Shown piece after piece: positions 1 to 6,442 of a stretch of DNA of 21,613 nt (position 1 is the stretch's first letter; each line of letters begins with the position of its first letter). Position numbers and translations under genes: made by a program. The DNA is from Actinobacteria bacterium UBA2286 (GTDB lineage Bacteria; Actinomycetota; Coriobacteriia; Anaerosomatales; Anaerosomataceae): assembly GCA_002345925.1 (NCBI GenBank), contig DDWM01000055.1, forward strand, positions 9,804 through 31,416, given 5' to 3'. Under the pieces are notes generated by a model. That model saw only the letters and a program-made list of their open reading frames with translations. It was not told where the DNA came from and made no database searches.

Positions 1-464
1 AGCATGCGGTCGGCCTCGTCGAGGACAAGGACCTTCACGCCTTTGAGGTTGAGCGAACCACGGTTGTGGATGTCGAGCAGGCGACCGGGAGTCGCGATTA
101 CGAGGTCAACGCCCCTACGGAGCTTCTGGAGCTGCGGCTCATAGCCGACGCCTCCATAGATGACCACGCTGCGGTGACCGGTGAACTTGGACGCCTGGCG
201 TGCAACGTCGCTGATCTGCTGCGCGAGCTCACGGGTGGGGGTGACAACGAGTGCCTGGATGCCGCCACGGGGCTTGATGCGCTGAAGCAGCGGGAGGACG
301 AATGCCGCGGTCTTGCCGGTGCCGGTCTGGGCACAGCCTACGACGTCGCGACCTTCAAGAACGTGCGGGATTGATTCAGCCTGAATCGGGGTGGGGTCGG
401 TGTAACCCATAGCTGCCACGCCTTGAAGAAGGCGCGGCTCAAGGCCGAGCGTGTCAAAACTCAA
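1..464 (-). CDS. DEAD-box ATP-dependent RNA helicase, N-terminal part (cut by window edge)
   Basis: ATP-dependent RNA unwinding enzyme of the RhlE/CsdA type, acting in the cytoplasm on structured RNA (ribosome assembly, mRNA decay or cold adaptation). The visible 154 residues form most of the first RecA-like domain: a Q-motif region (GYTDPTPIQAESI), Walker A AQTGTGKT, motif Ia PTRELAQQ, motif Ib TPGRLLD, and motif II VLDEADRM at the very edge. The rest of the gene lies before base 1. I chose a TTG start at 462-464 because AGGAG precedes it by about 6 bases and the following residues LSFDTLGL fit the usual N-terminus. The gene has a leader with a hairpin and a good extended -10. The subfamily cannot be settled without the C-terminal half. 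The family call is seen directly in the motifs. Confidence 0.93.
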   Translation of the reverse strand, partial: MSFDTLGLEPRLLQGVAAMGYTDPTPIQAESIPHVLEGRDVVGCAQTGTGKTAAFVLPLLQRIKPRGGIQALVVTPTRELAQQISDVARQASKFTGHRSVVIYGGVGYEPQLQKLRRGVDLVIATPGRLLDIHNRGSLNLKGVKVLVLDEADRM

Positions 465-501
465 ATTATTCTCCTGTACTGGGCGCTTCCACGCCGCTGT
501 T

Positions 502-528
502 GCAGACGCAGCTGATCCGAGCGTCTGC
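502..528 (-). promoter_or_regulatory. Hairpin in the helicase 5' leader
   Basis: A perfect 8-bp inverted repeat (GCAGACGC and GCGTCTGC, arms 502-509 and 521-528) with an 11-nt loop lies in the inferred untranslated leader of the DEAD-box helicase gene, about 38 bases before its start. There is no T-run, so it is unlikely to be a terminator. It could be a regulatory leader structure. Confidence 0.4.
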
Positions 529-577
529 GAGCAGCACAGCACAGGACAACCGAGTCTTAGATTAGGAATGCCGATGC

Positions 578-583
578 ATTGTA
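578..583 (-). promoter_or_regulatory. Putative extended -10 promoter of the helicase gene
   Basis: Reading the minus strand, TGCTACAAT matches an extended -10 (TGN plus TACAAT at 583-578). No strong -35 is visible at the usual distance, which extended -10 promoters tolerate. Transcription would start near 571, giving a leader of about 107 nt before the TTG start. This is motif reading only. Confidence 0.4.
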
Positions 584-649
584 GCAGGTTAGGGGCCAAA
601 AGCCGAATCGTAGGTGCTAGGGAGTGCTTGCGAGCACCCCGTTCAAGCC

Positions 650-1594
650 CTATTGCACGAGCGAGTAGATATACGCGCAGTACCCGAGAAGGAGGCCCGC
701 CCCTTCCCACCTGTTCAGGACCGATCCTCGCCACATGATCGGTAGCAAGACAACCGCGCTGCCCACCATCACCGCCACGTCGAGTGGCCGCAGGCCCTGT
801 ATCTCGAAGGGATGGATGACTGCGACCACGCCAAGAACGGCGAGGATGTTGAGAACATTCGAGCCGATGACGTTCCCAAAGGCGACGTCCGCCTCACCCT
901 TGAGGGCGGACGTGACCGACGTTGCCAGCTCCGGAAGACTCGTACCGATGGCGAGAACCGTGAGGCCGATGACGACCTGGCTGACCCCCAGGTCCGAGGC
1001 AACAGCCACGGCTCCCTTGAGCATGATGCTGGAGCCTACGAGTAGCGCCGTGAGGCCGGCGACCAGTAGCGCCGCATCCAGCAGAACCGGACGCCGTTCG
1101 TCAGCGAGGGCTTCGTCAAACTCCGTTGCGACAGCGCTCCGCTCGCTCGCACGCGCAACCATGTACGCCATGACCGTGTACGCAACAGCGCCCGCGATAA
1201 GCAAGACGCCCTCCACGCGAGTCAGGCGTGTATCCGCGAGCATAAGCGCGAGCACGAGCGTAACGCCGATCATCAGCGGCATCTCTCGGCGGATAAGCTC
1301 CGAGCGGACGCGCATCGGCTTCACCAACGCGGCAAATCCGAGAACCAGCGCGATGTTGCTGATATTGGAACCGACTACGTTGCCGAGCGCGAGCCCACTG
1401 TCTCCCGCTCGCGCGGCCTGGATCCCGATGAAGAGTTCAGGGCTGCCCGTGCCAAAAGCCACGACGGTTAGCCCGATCATAAGGGCTGTAACGCCGAGAC
1501 GAAGCGCAAGACCGGTACTGCCGCGAACGAGCCCGTTGGCTCCCGCGGTAAGCAGTACCAATCCACCTATGATGTAAGCGACATTCAGAACCAT
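650..1594 (-). CDS. Calcium/sodium antiporter, CaCA superfamily (YrbG-like)
   Basis: Integral membrane cation exchanger that couples Na+ or H+ movement to Ca2+ export across the cytoplasmic membrane. The 314 residues show the two inverted alpha repeats that define the family: GLTVVAFGTGSPEL (about residues 41-54) followed by VVGSNISNIALVLG, and in the second half VIGLTVLAIGTSLPEL followed by VIGSNVLNILAVLG. The acidic residue in each GS/T-PEL motif is the expected ion ligand. About ten hydrophobic segments are visible, with a charged loop (ERSAVATEFDEALADERR) between the halves. The length matches bacterial YrbG-type exchangers. The start is ATG at 1592-1594; its ribosome site is weak. No neighbouring gene obviously shares its function. 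Substrate preference is inferred from the family. Confidence 0.93.
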   Translation of the reverse strand: MVLNVAYIIGGLVLLTAGANGLVRGSTGLALRLGVTALMIGLTVVAFGTGSPELFIGIQAARAGDSGLALGNVVGSNISNIALVLGFAALVKPMRVRSELIRREMPLMIGVTLVLALMLADTRLTRVEGVLLIAGAVAYTVMAYMVARASERSAVATEFDEALADERRPVLLDAALLVAGLTALLVGSSIMLKGAVAVASDLGVSQVVIGLTVLAIGTSLPELATSVTSALKGEADVAFGNVIGSNVLNILAVLGVVAVIHPFEIQGLRPLDVAVMVGSAVVLLPIMWRGSVLNRWEGAGLLLGYCAYIYSLVQ

Positions 1595-1640
1595 GCGATC
1601 AGTATCGCATGCAGGTCACCGCGTGCCGCACATCCGGGGC

Positions 1641-1679
1641 AAAAGCAGAGCCGGGCAACCCCGAAGGGCTGCCCGGCTC
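1641..1679 (-). terminator. Rho-independent terminator of the cold-shock gene
   Basis: Downstream of the cold-shock gene, the minus strand has a perfect 10-bp GC-rich stem (GAGCCGGGCA with TGCCCGGCTC, arms 1670-1679 and 1648-1657). More pairs extend inward to a small loop around CTTCGG, and a TTTT tract follows at 1644-1641. This is the strongest terminator in the window. It ends the csp transcript before the antiporter gene. Confidence 0.85.
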
Positions 1680-1703
1680 CAAAGCACTTGTCAGGAATTG
1701 CGC

Positions 1704-1907
1704 CTAGACGGCACGAACCTGGGTCGCCTGCTTCTTGCCGTTCTGTCCAGTGGCTTCCGTGAAGGAAACAGCCTGACCCTCGTCGAGGCTCTTGAAGCCC
1801 TCGCCCTGGATCTCGGAGAAGTGAACGAAGAGATCGTCGCCACCCTCGCGCTCGATGAAGCCGTAACCCTTGTCAGCGTTGAACCACTTTACTTTACCTT
1901 CAGCCAT
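1704..1907 (-). CDS. cspA: Cold-shock protein, CspA family
   Basis: Small single-domain nucleic-acid chaperone (67 residues, family-typical) that binds single-stranded RNA and DNA and melts secondary structure, mainly at low temperature or in growth transitions. It starts MAEGKVKWFNADKGYGFIE and carries RNP1 (KGYGFI) and RNP2 (DLFVHF) with their aromatic residues, then the usual QAVSFT and QATQVRAV end. Start ATG 1905-1907 is set by the conserved N-terminus and by GAGAGGA upstream; a longer reading to 1982 adds no conserved sequence. It stands alone between a putative extended -10 promoter and a strong terminator, so it is probably monocistronic. Its leader has a hairpin just before the ribosome site. 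The symbol denotes the family, not a specific orthologue. Confidence 0.97.
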   Translation of the reverse strand: MAEGKVKWFNADKGYGFIEREGGDDLFVHFSEIQGEGFKSLDEGQAVSFTEATGQNGKKQATQVRAV

Positions 1908-1923
1908 GCAAATCCATCCTCTC

Positions 1924-1939
1924 GCCCCATTATCGGGGC
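1924..1939 (-). promoter_or_regulatory. Leader hairpin next to the csp ribosome-binding site
   Basis: On the minus strand GCCCC-GATAAT-GGGGC forms a 5-bp GC stem with a 6-nt loop. It ends just upstream of the GAGAGGA ribosome site and follows a U-rich stretch (TTTTGTTTT). It could modulate translation, as structured cspA leaders do in enteric bacteria. That role is inferred by analogy. Confidence 0.4.
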
Positions 1940-2020
1940 AAAACAAAACGACGCGACTACCTCCAGAAATGCGGGGTGTCACGTCGCAATCCTACGGACC
2001 TCTGTGGCCCGCCTTTCCGT

Positions 2021-2026
2021 ACTATA
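2021..2026 (-). promoter_or_regulatory. Putative extended -10 promoter of the cold-shock gene
   Basis: The minus strand reads TGCTATAGT: an extended -10 with TATAGT at 2026-2021. A weak TGCATT lies 16 bases upstream. The predicted transcript would start near 2014 and have a leader of about 107 nt, consistent with the long leaders typical of cold-shock genes. Confidence 0.5.
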
Positions 2027-2057
2027 GCACGCATCGCGCCAGAATGCACCGTTTGAA

Positions 2058-3293
2058 TTAATCGCACCGTGCATCACCATACCCGGCACCGCTCGTGCCG
2101 AGGAACGGAGACGCCTTGAGAATCGTTTCCAGCCACTCTTCTCCGGCATCGGAATCAACCGTGATGCCAGCGCCGGTGCCCCATTGTACAGCACCGTCTG
2201 CGTACTCGGCCGTGCGTATGAGCACCGAGGAGTCGAGCGCGCCTGGCACGGCAACCACGAGCGCGCCGGTATACGCAGCGCGCGACGACAGCTCCAACGC
2301 CGCGATCTTGCGCATTGCCGCGAGCTTGGGCGCGCCCGTCACCGACCCGCACGGGAACGCAGCCACCATCAAGTCGCCGAGTGTCGCTCCGGGAGCCATC
2401 TGCCCTGAAACGGTCGACACCATCTGATGGCAGTAAGGAGTGGCGATCACCTCAAAGAGCGGGTCGACCAAGACGGTTCCGGGCTGGCACACTCGGCCAA
2501 GATCGTTGCGCTCAAGATCGACGATCATCACATGCTCGGCACGCTCTTTCTCCGAGGAGGCAAGCTCGGCGGCCAAAGCTATGTCAGCCGCACCCGCGGC
2601 GCGAGGGCGGGTTCCCTTGATGGGACACACCTCAACTCGGTCACCCAGGACTCGCAAGAAGCGCTCAGGTGATGCGGAGGCGATCGCAGTATCACCAACC
2701 TCCAGGAGCGCCGCCATGTCGGCGTGAGTGCGATCGACCAAGGACGCAAACGCCGTCCTGGGACTGACCGTGGGATTCCCCGAGAGACGCCTGGTGAGGT
2801 TGAGCACGTAGACGTCGCCGGCCATGACCGCCTCACGGACCGACTCCACCGCCGCTCGGTACTCGGCTTCCCCGAGGTCGCTGACCAGCGCCCCACCGAG
2901 CGGGACATCTGCAGGCAACGTGCATGATGTTGCGCCAGGCTCGGGTACGTCATTAGCGCCGAGTGTTCCCCACACCCGCCAGCCCTCGGGCGTGTGCACG
3001 AGCCCGCCCGCGTAGCGCGCCATCGTCGCGCTACCTGCGTACGGCAGGAGCACCGCGCAAAGTGCAGGTGCATCCGCCGAGAAGACGTGCTCAAGCTCGC
3101 TGGTTGCTTCTTCGATAGTGAGATCGACTGCGGTCAGCTCAGGCGACCACGCAACCACTGCGCGTCCGTCGAACCATCCCCGCGACGAGCCGGGTGCGAG
3201 CACGAGAGGTGTCGAATCAGGTGGCAGCGAGGAGAGCCATGCCTCCGGGGTCACATCGGATGCGGCGACGATCGGGCCGTTCTCGGGCAGCAT
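2058..3293 (-). CDS. pabB: Aminodeoxychorismate synthase component I (PabB)
   Basis: Converts chorismate and ammonia into 4-amino-4-deoxychorismate, the first step towards p-aminobenzoate and folate; normally paired with the glutaminase PabA and the lyase PabC. The 411 residues end in a full chorismate-binding domain. CPIKGTRPR (near residue 225) carries the lysine that distinguishes PabB from anthranilate synthase TrpE, which has alanine there. MIVDLERNDLGRVC, FPCGSVTGAPKLAAM and the final GAGITVDSD follow. The N-terminal region is short and divergent. Start ATG 3291-3293 has GAGGTGA five bases upstream. Neither pabA nor pabC is adjacent, so the partner must be elsewhere or shared with anthranilate synthase. 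Other chorismate-using enzymes (isochorismate synthase) are less likely because of PIKGT. Confidence 0.9.
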   Translation of the reverse strand: MLPENGPIVAASDVTPEAWLSSLPPDSTPLVLAPGSSRGWFDGRAVVAWSPELTAVDLTIEEATSELEHVFSADAPALCAVLLPYAGSATMARYAGGLVHTPEGWRVWGTLGANDVPEPGATSCTLPADVPLGGALVSDLGEAEYRAAVESVREAVMAGDVYVLNLTRRLSGNPTVSPRTAFASLVDRTHADMAALLEVGDTAIASASPERFLRVLGDRVEVCPIKGTRPRAAGAADIALAAELASSEKERAEHVMIVDLERNDLGRVCQPGTVLVDPLFEVIATPYCHQMVSTVSGQMAPGATLGDLMVAAFPCGSVTGAPKLAAMRKIAALELSSRAAYTGALVVAVPGALDSSVLIRTAEYADGAVQWGTGAGITVDSDAGEEWLETILKASPFLGTSGAGYGDARCD

Positions 3294-3405
3294 GAAATCA
3301 CCTCAGTCGGTCGCCGCTGGGTGCCCGAATCCAGGCTTACATGCGGCCGATGATGGCGCGCATCAAGCGCGAAGTGCCTCATTCTTGCACAACTCGCTGC
3401 CGTGT

Positions 3406-4089
3406 CTAGAGCCCGAAGATCCGGGCCGGAATCTCAAACACAACCACAAGGTAGTAAACGGCGACCGCCGTCATCACGGCTCCAGCTACAAACGCCACCT
3501 TGCGCTCATGCTTCACCAGCAGATTCACCAGCTTGCGGCTTGCCGAGCGGGTCACAAGCGAGAACACGATCAGCGGCGTACCGATTCCAATACCAAACGC
3601 CAGGAAGTTCATGATGCTGGCGAGCGGGTCGGCTATTAGCGCCGTTCGAGCCAGGAAGGCTGCGATGAACGCGGGATTGCACGGAATCACGATGGCGCCA
3701 AAGAAGAATCCGTACAGGTAGCTCGCCAGAAGCGGGTTCTTTGGCTCGGGGAGCCGGACTTTGTGATGGATCTCCACGCCGGCCATCATCAGCACGCCGA
3801 TCACGGCGAGAATGCCGAACGCCACCGGCGAGACAACGAATATGACGCGCTGCAGCGACTGCTGGAGCAGCGTCGTGAACAGCAGCCCGAGCACTGCCAT
3901 GAAGCTCACGACACCAGCAGTCACAACCAACCCTGCCCAAGCGAGCGTCGCTCGGTCATCTCTGTCGCGATTGGCCATCCGGGCGATCCGCGAAAGGAAC
4001 GCCGGGTACAGCGGCAAGACGCACAGTGCCGTGGTCGGCGTGAGAAGACCAAGTATGTAGCTGGTGCCAACGAACCTGAAGGTGTCCAA
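3406..4089 (-). CDS. ccdA: CcdA/DsbD-type membrane thiol-disulfide electron carrier
   Basis: Polytopic membrane protein that passes reducing equivalents from cytoplasmic thioredoxin to thioredoxin-fold proteins outside the membrane, for cytochrome c maturation or other extracytoplasmic disulfide reduction. The 227 residues contain about six hydrophobic segments and the two cysteines of the family's redox pair, in LTPTTALCVLPLYP near the N-terminus and AIVIPCNPAF in the middle. Both keep the helix-breaking prolines typical of CcdA. Its first codon, TTG at 4087-4089, immediately follows the stop of the upstream thioredoxin-fold lipoprotein, so the two are almost certainly co-transcribed and translationally coupled; AAGGGACGG is the likely ribosome site. 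I infer that the lipoprotein is its redox partner. No cytochrome c assembly genes are nearby. Confidence 0.85.
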   Translation of the reverse strand: MDTFRFVGTSYILGLLTPTTALCVLPLYPAFLSRIARMANRDRDDRATLAWAGLVVTAGVVSFMAVLGLLFTTLLQQSLQRVIFVVSPVAFGILAVIGVLMMAGVEIHHKVRLPEPKNPLLASYLYGFFFGAIVIPCNPAFIAAFLARTALIADPLASIMNFLAFGIGIGTPLIVFSLVTRSASRKLVNLLVKHERKVAFVAGAVMTAVAVYYLVVVFEIPARIFGL

Positions 4090-4674
4090 CTACCGTCCCT
4101 TCGCTATCTCGGCTTTAAGCTTCTCAACACTCTTGAGGCCACTTGGCAGCAGCCGCACAGAGCTCTGATCCGCCGAGATGAACACGATTGGCGCCTGGGG
4201 AGGCGTCACGATCTCAGGTCCGAACTGATCGAGCAGCTGAGCAGTCAGGCTGCCCGGCGAAACCGCTACGATCTCGGTCAGACCGCGCTCCTTCCACGTA
4301 TCTCGAATGAGCTGGAGGTCTTCGTTCTCATCGATGTCGATCGCTACAAGGACCGTCACGCGGTCCTCGGCCAGCAGCTCATCCAAGATGGCCTGCTGGC
4401 GCTTGCACGTTCTTCACCAGACCGCAAACGCGTGAAGCAGCACCGGCTGGCCTTTGAAGTCGGAGAGTTTGAACTCCTCGCCGGTGACGGCATCGGTCAG
4501 CGGGGTGTCCAGCCAGGCAACCGCGGTCGAAGGACTCTCAGCCGGGGTCTCGGTGGGCGCAGGTGCGGGCACCACTCCAGGCTCGCCCGGAGTGCTGACT
4601 TCACTTGGTGTGCAGCCCGCAGTCAACGCAATGCTCAAGATCAAGGCCGCCGCAATGATACCGATGCGACTCAT
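4090..4674 (-). CDS. Thioredoxin-fold (TlpA-like) lipoprotein with in-frame TGA read as selenocysteine
   Basis: One reading frame of 194 residues, interrupted only by TGA at 4416-4414. Before it: a lipoprotein signal with lipobox LTAGC (Cys21), a Pro/Thr/Ala/Glu-rich linker, and a TlpA-like start (FKLSDFKGQPVLLHAFAVW). After it, with no frame shift: RTCKRQQAILDELL, then a complete thioredoxin fold with a probable cis-Pro motif (APIVFI). The TGA sits exactly where thioredoxins have the first cysteine of W-C-x-x-C, giving W-U-R-T-C with the resolving cysteine (residue 90) intact. A strong stem-loop begins 13 nt after the TGA. TGA is a normal stop in neighbouring genes. I infer a selenocysteine oxidoreductase tethered outside the membrane and recharged by the adjacent CcdA. 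The start ATG 4672-4674 has GAGGGAG upstream. The alternative is a nonsense mutation or a sequencing error. Confidence 0.8.
4370..4400 (-). promoter_or_regulatory. Putative bacterial SECIS element
   Basis: On the minus strand, 13 nt after the in-frame TGA, there is a perfect 8-bp stem (GCCAGCAG at 4400-4393 with CTGCTGGC at 4377-4370). Inside it are a small internal loop (GC/AG), a 4-bp upper stem (CATC/GATG) and a UUG apex. The apex lies 27 nt after the TGA, within the 16-37 nt range described for bacterial SECIS elements, which sit in the coding sequence directly downstream of the UGA and are bound by SelB. The apical loop differs from that of E. coli fdhF, as is common between lineages. 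Confidence 0.65.
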
Positions 4675-4804
4675 GTTTGGCTCCCTCAGGATGCTCCGAG
4701 TGATGCTGTCTATTGGCTATGTACCCGCTCGCAGCAATCGGGCGCGTCGCGCTTGCACCGGCCCGCGCACGGGTACATCAGAACCAACGCCCGCAAATAC
4801 ATCA

Positions 4805-4848
4805 CGATGCCGTCGCACCCGCCACCCCAGGCGAGCCCGACGGCATCG
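4805..4848. repeat. 11-bp inverted repeat between divergent lipoprotein and catalase genes
   Basis: Perfect arms CGATGCCGTCG (4805-4815) and CGACGGCATCG (4838-4848) are separated by 22 bases that can pair further (GCC/GGC). The repeat ends about 38 bases before the catalase ATG. It may be a hairpin in the katA leader or a regulator site. No T-run follows, so a terminator is unlikely. Confidence 0.5.
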
Positions 4849-4885
4849 CTCAGAAGGGTCCGACCCCAGGAGAAGGAGATTCGTT

Positions 4886-6385
4886 ATGGCCAAGAAACTC
4901 ACAACAGGCTTCGGTAAGCCCGTCGACAACGACCAGAACTCACAAACCGCTGGCCCCAATGGCCCGGTGCTCATGCAAGATGTGCATCTGCTTGAGAAGC
5001 TCGGCCACTTCGATCGTGAGCGCATCCCGGAACGCGTGGTGCACGCCAAGGGTGCTGGCGCCCACGGGTACTTCGAGGTGACCGCCGATGTCACGCCCTA
5101 CACAAAGGCGGCTTTCCTCTCGGAGATCGGCAAGAAGACCGAGGTGTTCGTGCGCTTCTCAACAGTCGGCGGCGAGAAAGGCTCGGCAGACGCGGAGCGC
5201 GACCCGCGCGGCTTCGCGATCAAGTTCTACACCGAGGAAGGCAACTACGACATGACGGGCAACAACACGCCTGTCTTCTTCATCCGCGACCCGCTCAAGT
5301 TCGCCGACTTCATCCACACCCAGAAGCGCCACCCTAAGACCAATCTGAAAGACCCGGACATGTTCTGGGACTTCCTCTCGCTCACGCCTGAGTCGGTGCA
5401 CCAGGTCACCGTTCTGTTCTCGGACAGAGGCACGCCTGCGACGTACCGCAACATGAACGGCTACAGCAGCCACACCTACGTGTGGACGAATGCGGCAGGC
5501 GAGCAGTTCTACGTGCAGTACCACTTCAAGACCGAGCAGGGCATCGAGAACCTCACCGCCGCCGAGGCTGACGCCATGAAGTCGAAGGATGCCGACCACG
5601 CGACGCGCGACCTCTTCGAGGCCATTGATCGCGGTGAGTTCCCCAGCTGGCGCCTTGAGATGCAGATCATGCCCGTGGCCGAGGCCGAGAACTACCGCTT
5701 CGACGTCCTCGACATCACGAAGGTATGGCCGCATGCGGATTACCCGCCGATGGTCATCGGACGCATGGTGCTCGACCGCAACCCGGAGAACTACTTCGCC
5801 GAGGTTGAGCAGTCAGCGTTCAACCCGAGCAACTTCGTGCCCGGGATCGGCCCTTCGGCCGACAAGATGCTCCAGGGTCGGCTCTTCAGCTACCACGACA
5901 CCCACCTGCATCGTCTCGGCACGAACTACCACCTGCTACCGATCAACGCGTCCAAGAACGCACCCATGTCGAGCTACCAGCGCGACGGCGCGATGCGTCA
6001 CGACGCCAACGGCGGCGACGGCCCCAACTACTGGCCGAACAGCATGGGTGGCCCGGCCCCCGATCCAAGCGCGGCCGATCCGGGCATGCCGGTCACAGGC
6101 GTGGTCGGCCGTACGGAGTACACGCACCCGAACGACGACTTCGTCCAGCCGCGTGCGCTATTCCGCGACGTGATGACCGCCGAGGACCGCGACCATCTCA
6201 TCAGCAATATCGTGGGTCATCTGCAAAACGCGCAGGAAAGAATCCGCCTGCGCAGTTGCGCCGTCTTCTACAAGGTTGATCCCGAGTACGGGACACGAGT
6301 GGCCGAGGGAGTCGGCGTGGATGTGGCCGAGGTCAAGCGTCTGGCCGAGATGTCTGCCGAGGATCGAGCGGCAGCCACAGCCTAA
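4886..6385 (+). CDS. katA: Monofunctional haem catalase
   Basis: Disproportionates hydrogen peroxide into water and oxygen; cytoplasmic, haem b. The 499-residue length matches small-subunit catalases. Visible features are the distal histidine (His53 in RVVHAKGAGAHG), the catalytic asparagine in YDMTGNNTPVFFIRD (about 126), the RFSTVGGEKGSADAERDPRGFA segment around 90-111, and the proximal haem-ligand tyrosine in RLFSYHDTHLHRLG (about 336). Start ATG 4886-4888 has AAGGAG seven bases upstream and begins MAKKLTTGFG; the frame is open further upstream, but that stretch has no family similarity. It is the only long plus-strand gene in the first 16 kb and is transcribed away from the selenocysteine lipoprotein. 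A peroxide-responsive regulator is plausible but not identifiable here. Confidence 0.98.
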   Translation: MAKKLTTGFGKPVDNDQNSQTAGPNGPVLMQDVHLLEKLGHFDRERIPERVVHAKGAGAHGYFEVTADVTPYTKAAFLSEIGKKTEVFVRFSTVGGEKGSADAERDPRGFAIKFYTEEGNYDMTGNNTPVFFIRDPLKFADFIHTQKRHPKTNLKDPDMFWDFLSLTPESVHQVTVLFSDRGTPATYRNMNGYSSHTYVWTNAAGEQFYVQYHFKTEQGIENLTAAEADAMKSKDADHATRDLFEAIDRGEFPSWRLEMQIMPVAEAENYRFDVLDITKVWPHADYPPMVIGRMVLDRNPENYFAEVEQSAFNPSNFVPGIGPSADKMLQGRLFSYHDTHLHRLGTNYHLLPINASKNAPMSSYQRDGAMRHDANGGDGPNYWPNSMGGPAPDPSAADPGMPVTGVVGRTEYTHPNDDFVQPRALFRDVMTAEDRDHLISNIVGHLQNAQERIRLRSCAVFYKVDPEYGTRVAEGVGVDVAEVKRLAEMSAEDRAAATA

Positions 6386-6408
6386 TCGACCGGTGCCGCA
6401 ACAGATTC

Positions 6409-6442
6409 GGGCACTCTTCGGTTTATCTGCCGAGGAGTGCCC
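6409..6442. terminator. Inverted repeat at the convergent ends of katA and the small membrane protein
   Basis: A 13-bp stem (6409-6421 with 6430-6442, one T-G wobble) with an 8-nt loop. The TAA stop of the minus-strand membrane-protein gene lies at the loop edge. It could act as a bidirectional terminator or an mRNA 3'-end protector for both convergent genes. There is no T-run on either side, so intrinsic termination is uncertain. Confidence 0.5.

Noticed and set aside
620..640. A hairpin near the antiporter 3' end as a terminator
   Set aside because: The stem is interrupted by an A-C mismatch and there is no T-run on either strand.
735..1577. A 280-aa plus-strand open frame
   Set aside because: It is antisense to the antiporter gene, with Ser/Thr/Ala/Arg-rich shadow composition and no family resemblance.
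4090..4386. A separate 98-aa gene starting at TTG 4386
   Set aside because: It lacks the N-terminal half of the thioredoxin fold, has no ribosome site, and continues in the same frame from the lipoprotein upstream with only a TGA between them.
4414..4416. Genome-wide recoding of TGA to Trp or Gly
   Set aside because: Several intact neighbouring genes end in TGA, including overlapping TGATG and ATGA junctions, so TGA is a normal stop here.
4454..4885. N-terminal extension of the catalase
   Set aside because: The frame is open but antisense to the lipoprotein and without catalase similarity; ATG 4886 has a strong AAGGAG.
3763..4917. A 384-aa plus-strand open frame
   Set aside because: It runs antisense to ccdA and the lipoprotein, has low-complexity composition typical of shadow frames in GC-rich DNA, and runs into the start of katA.
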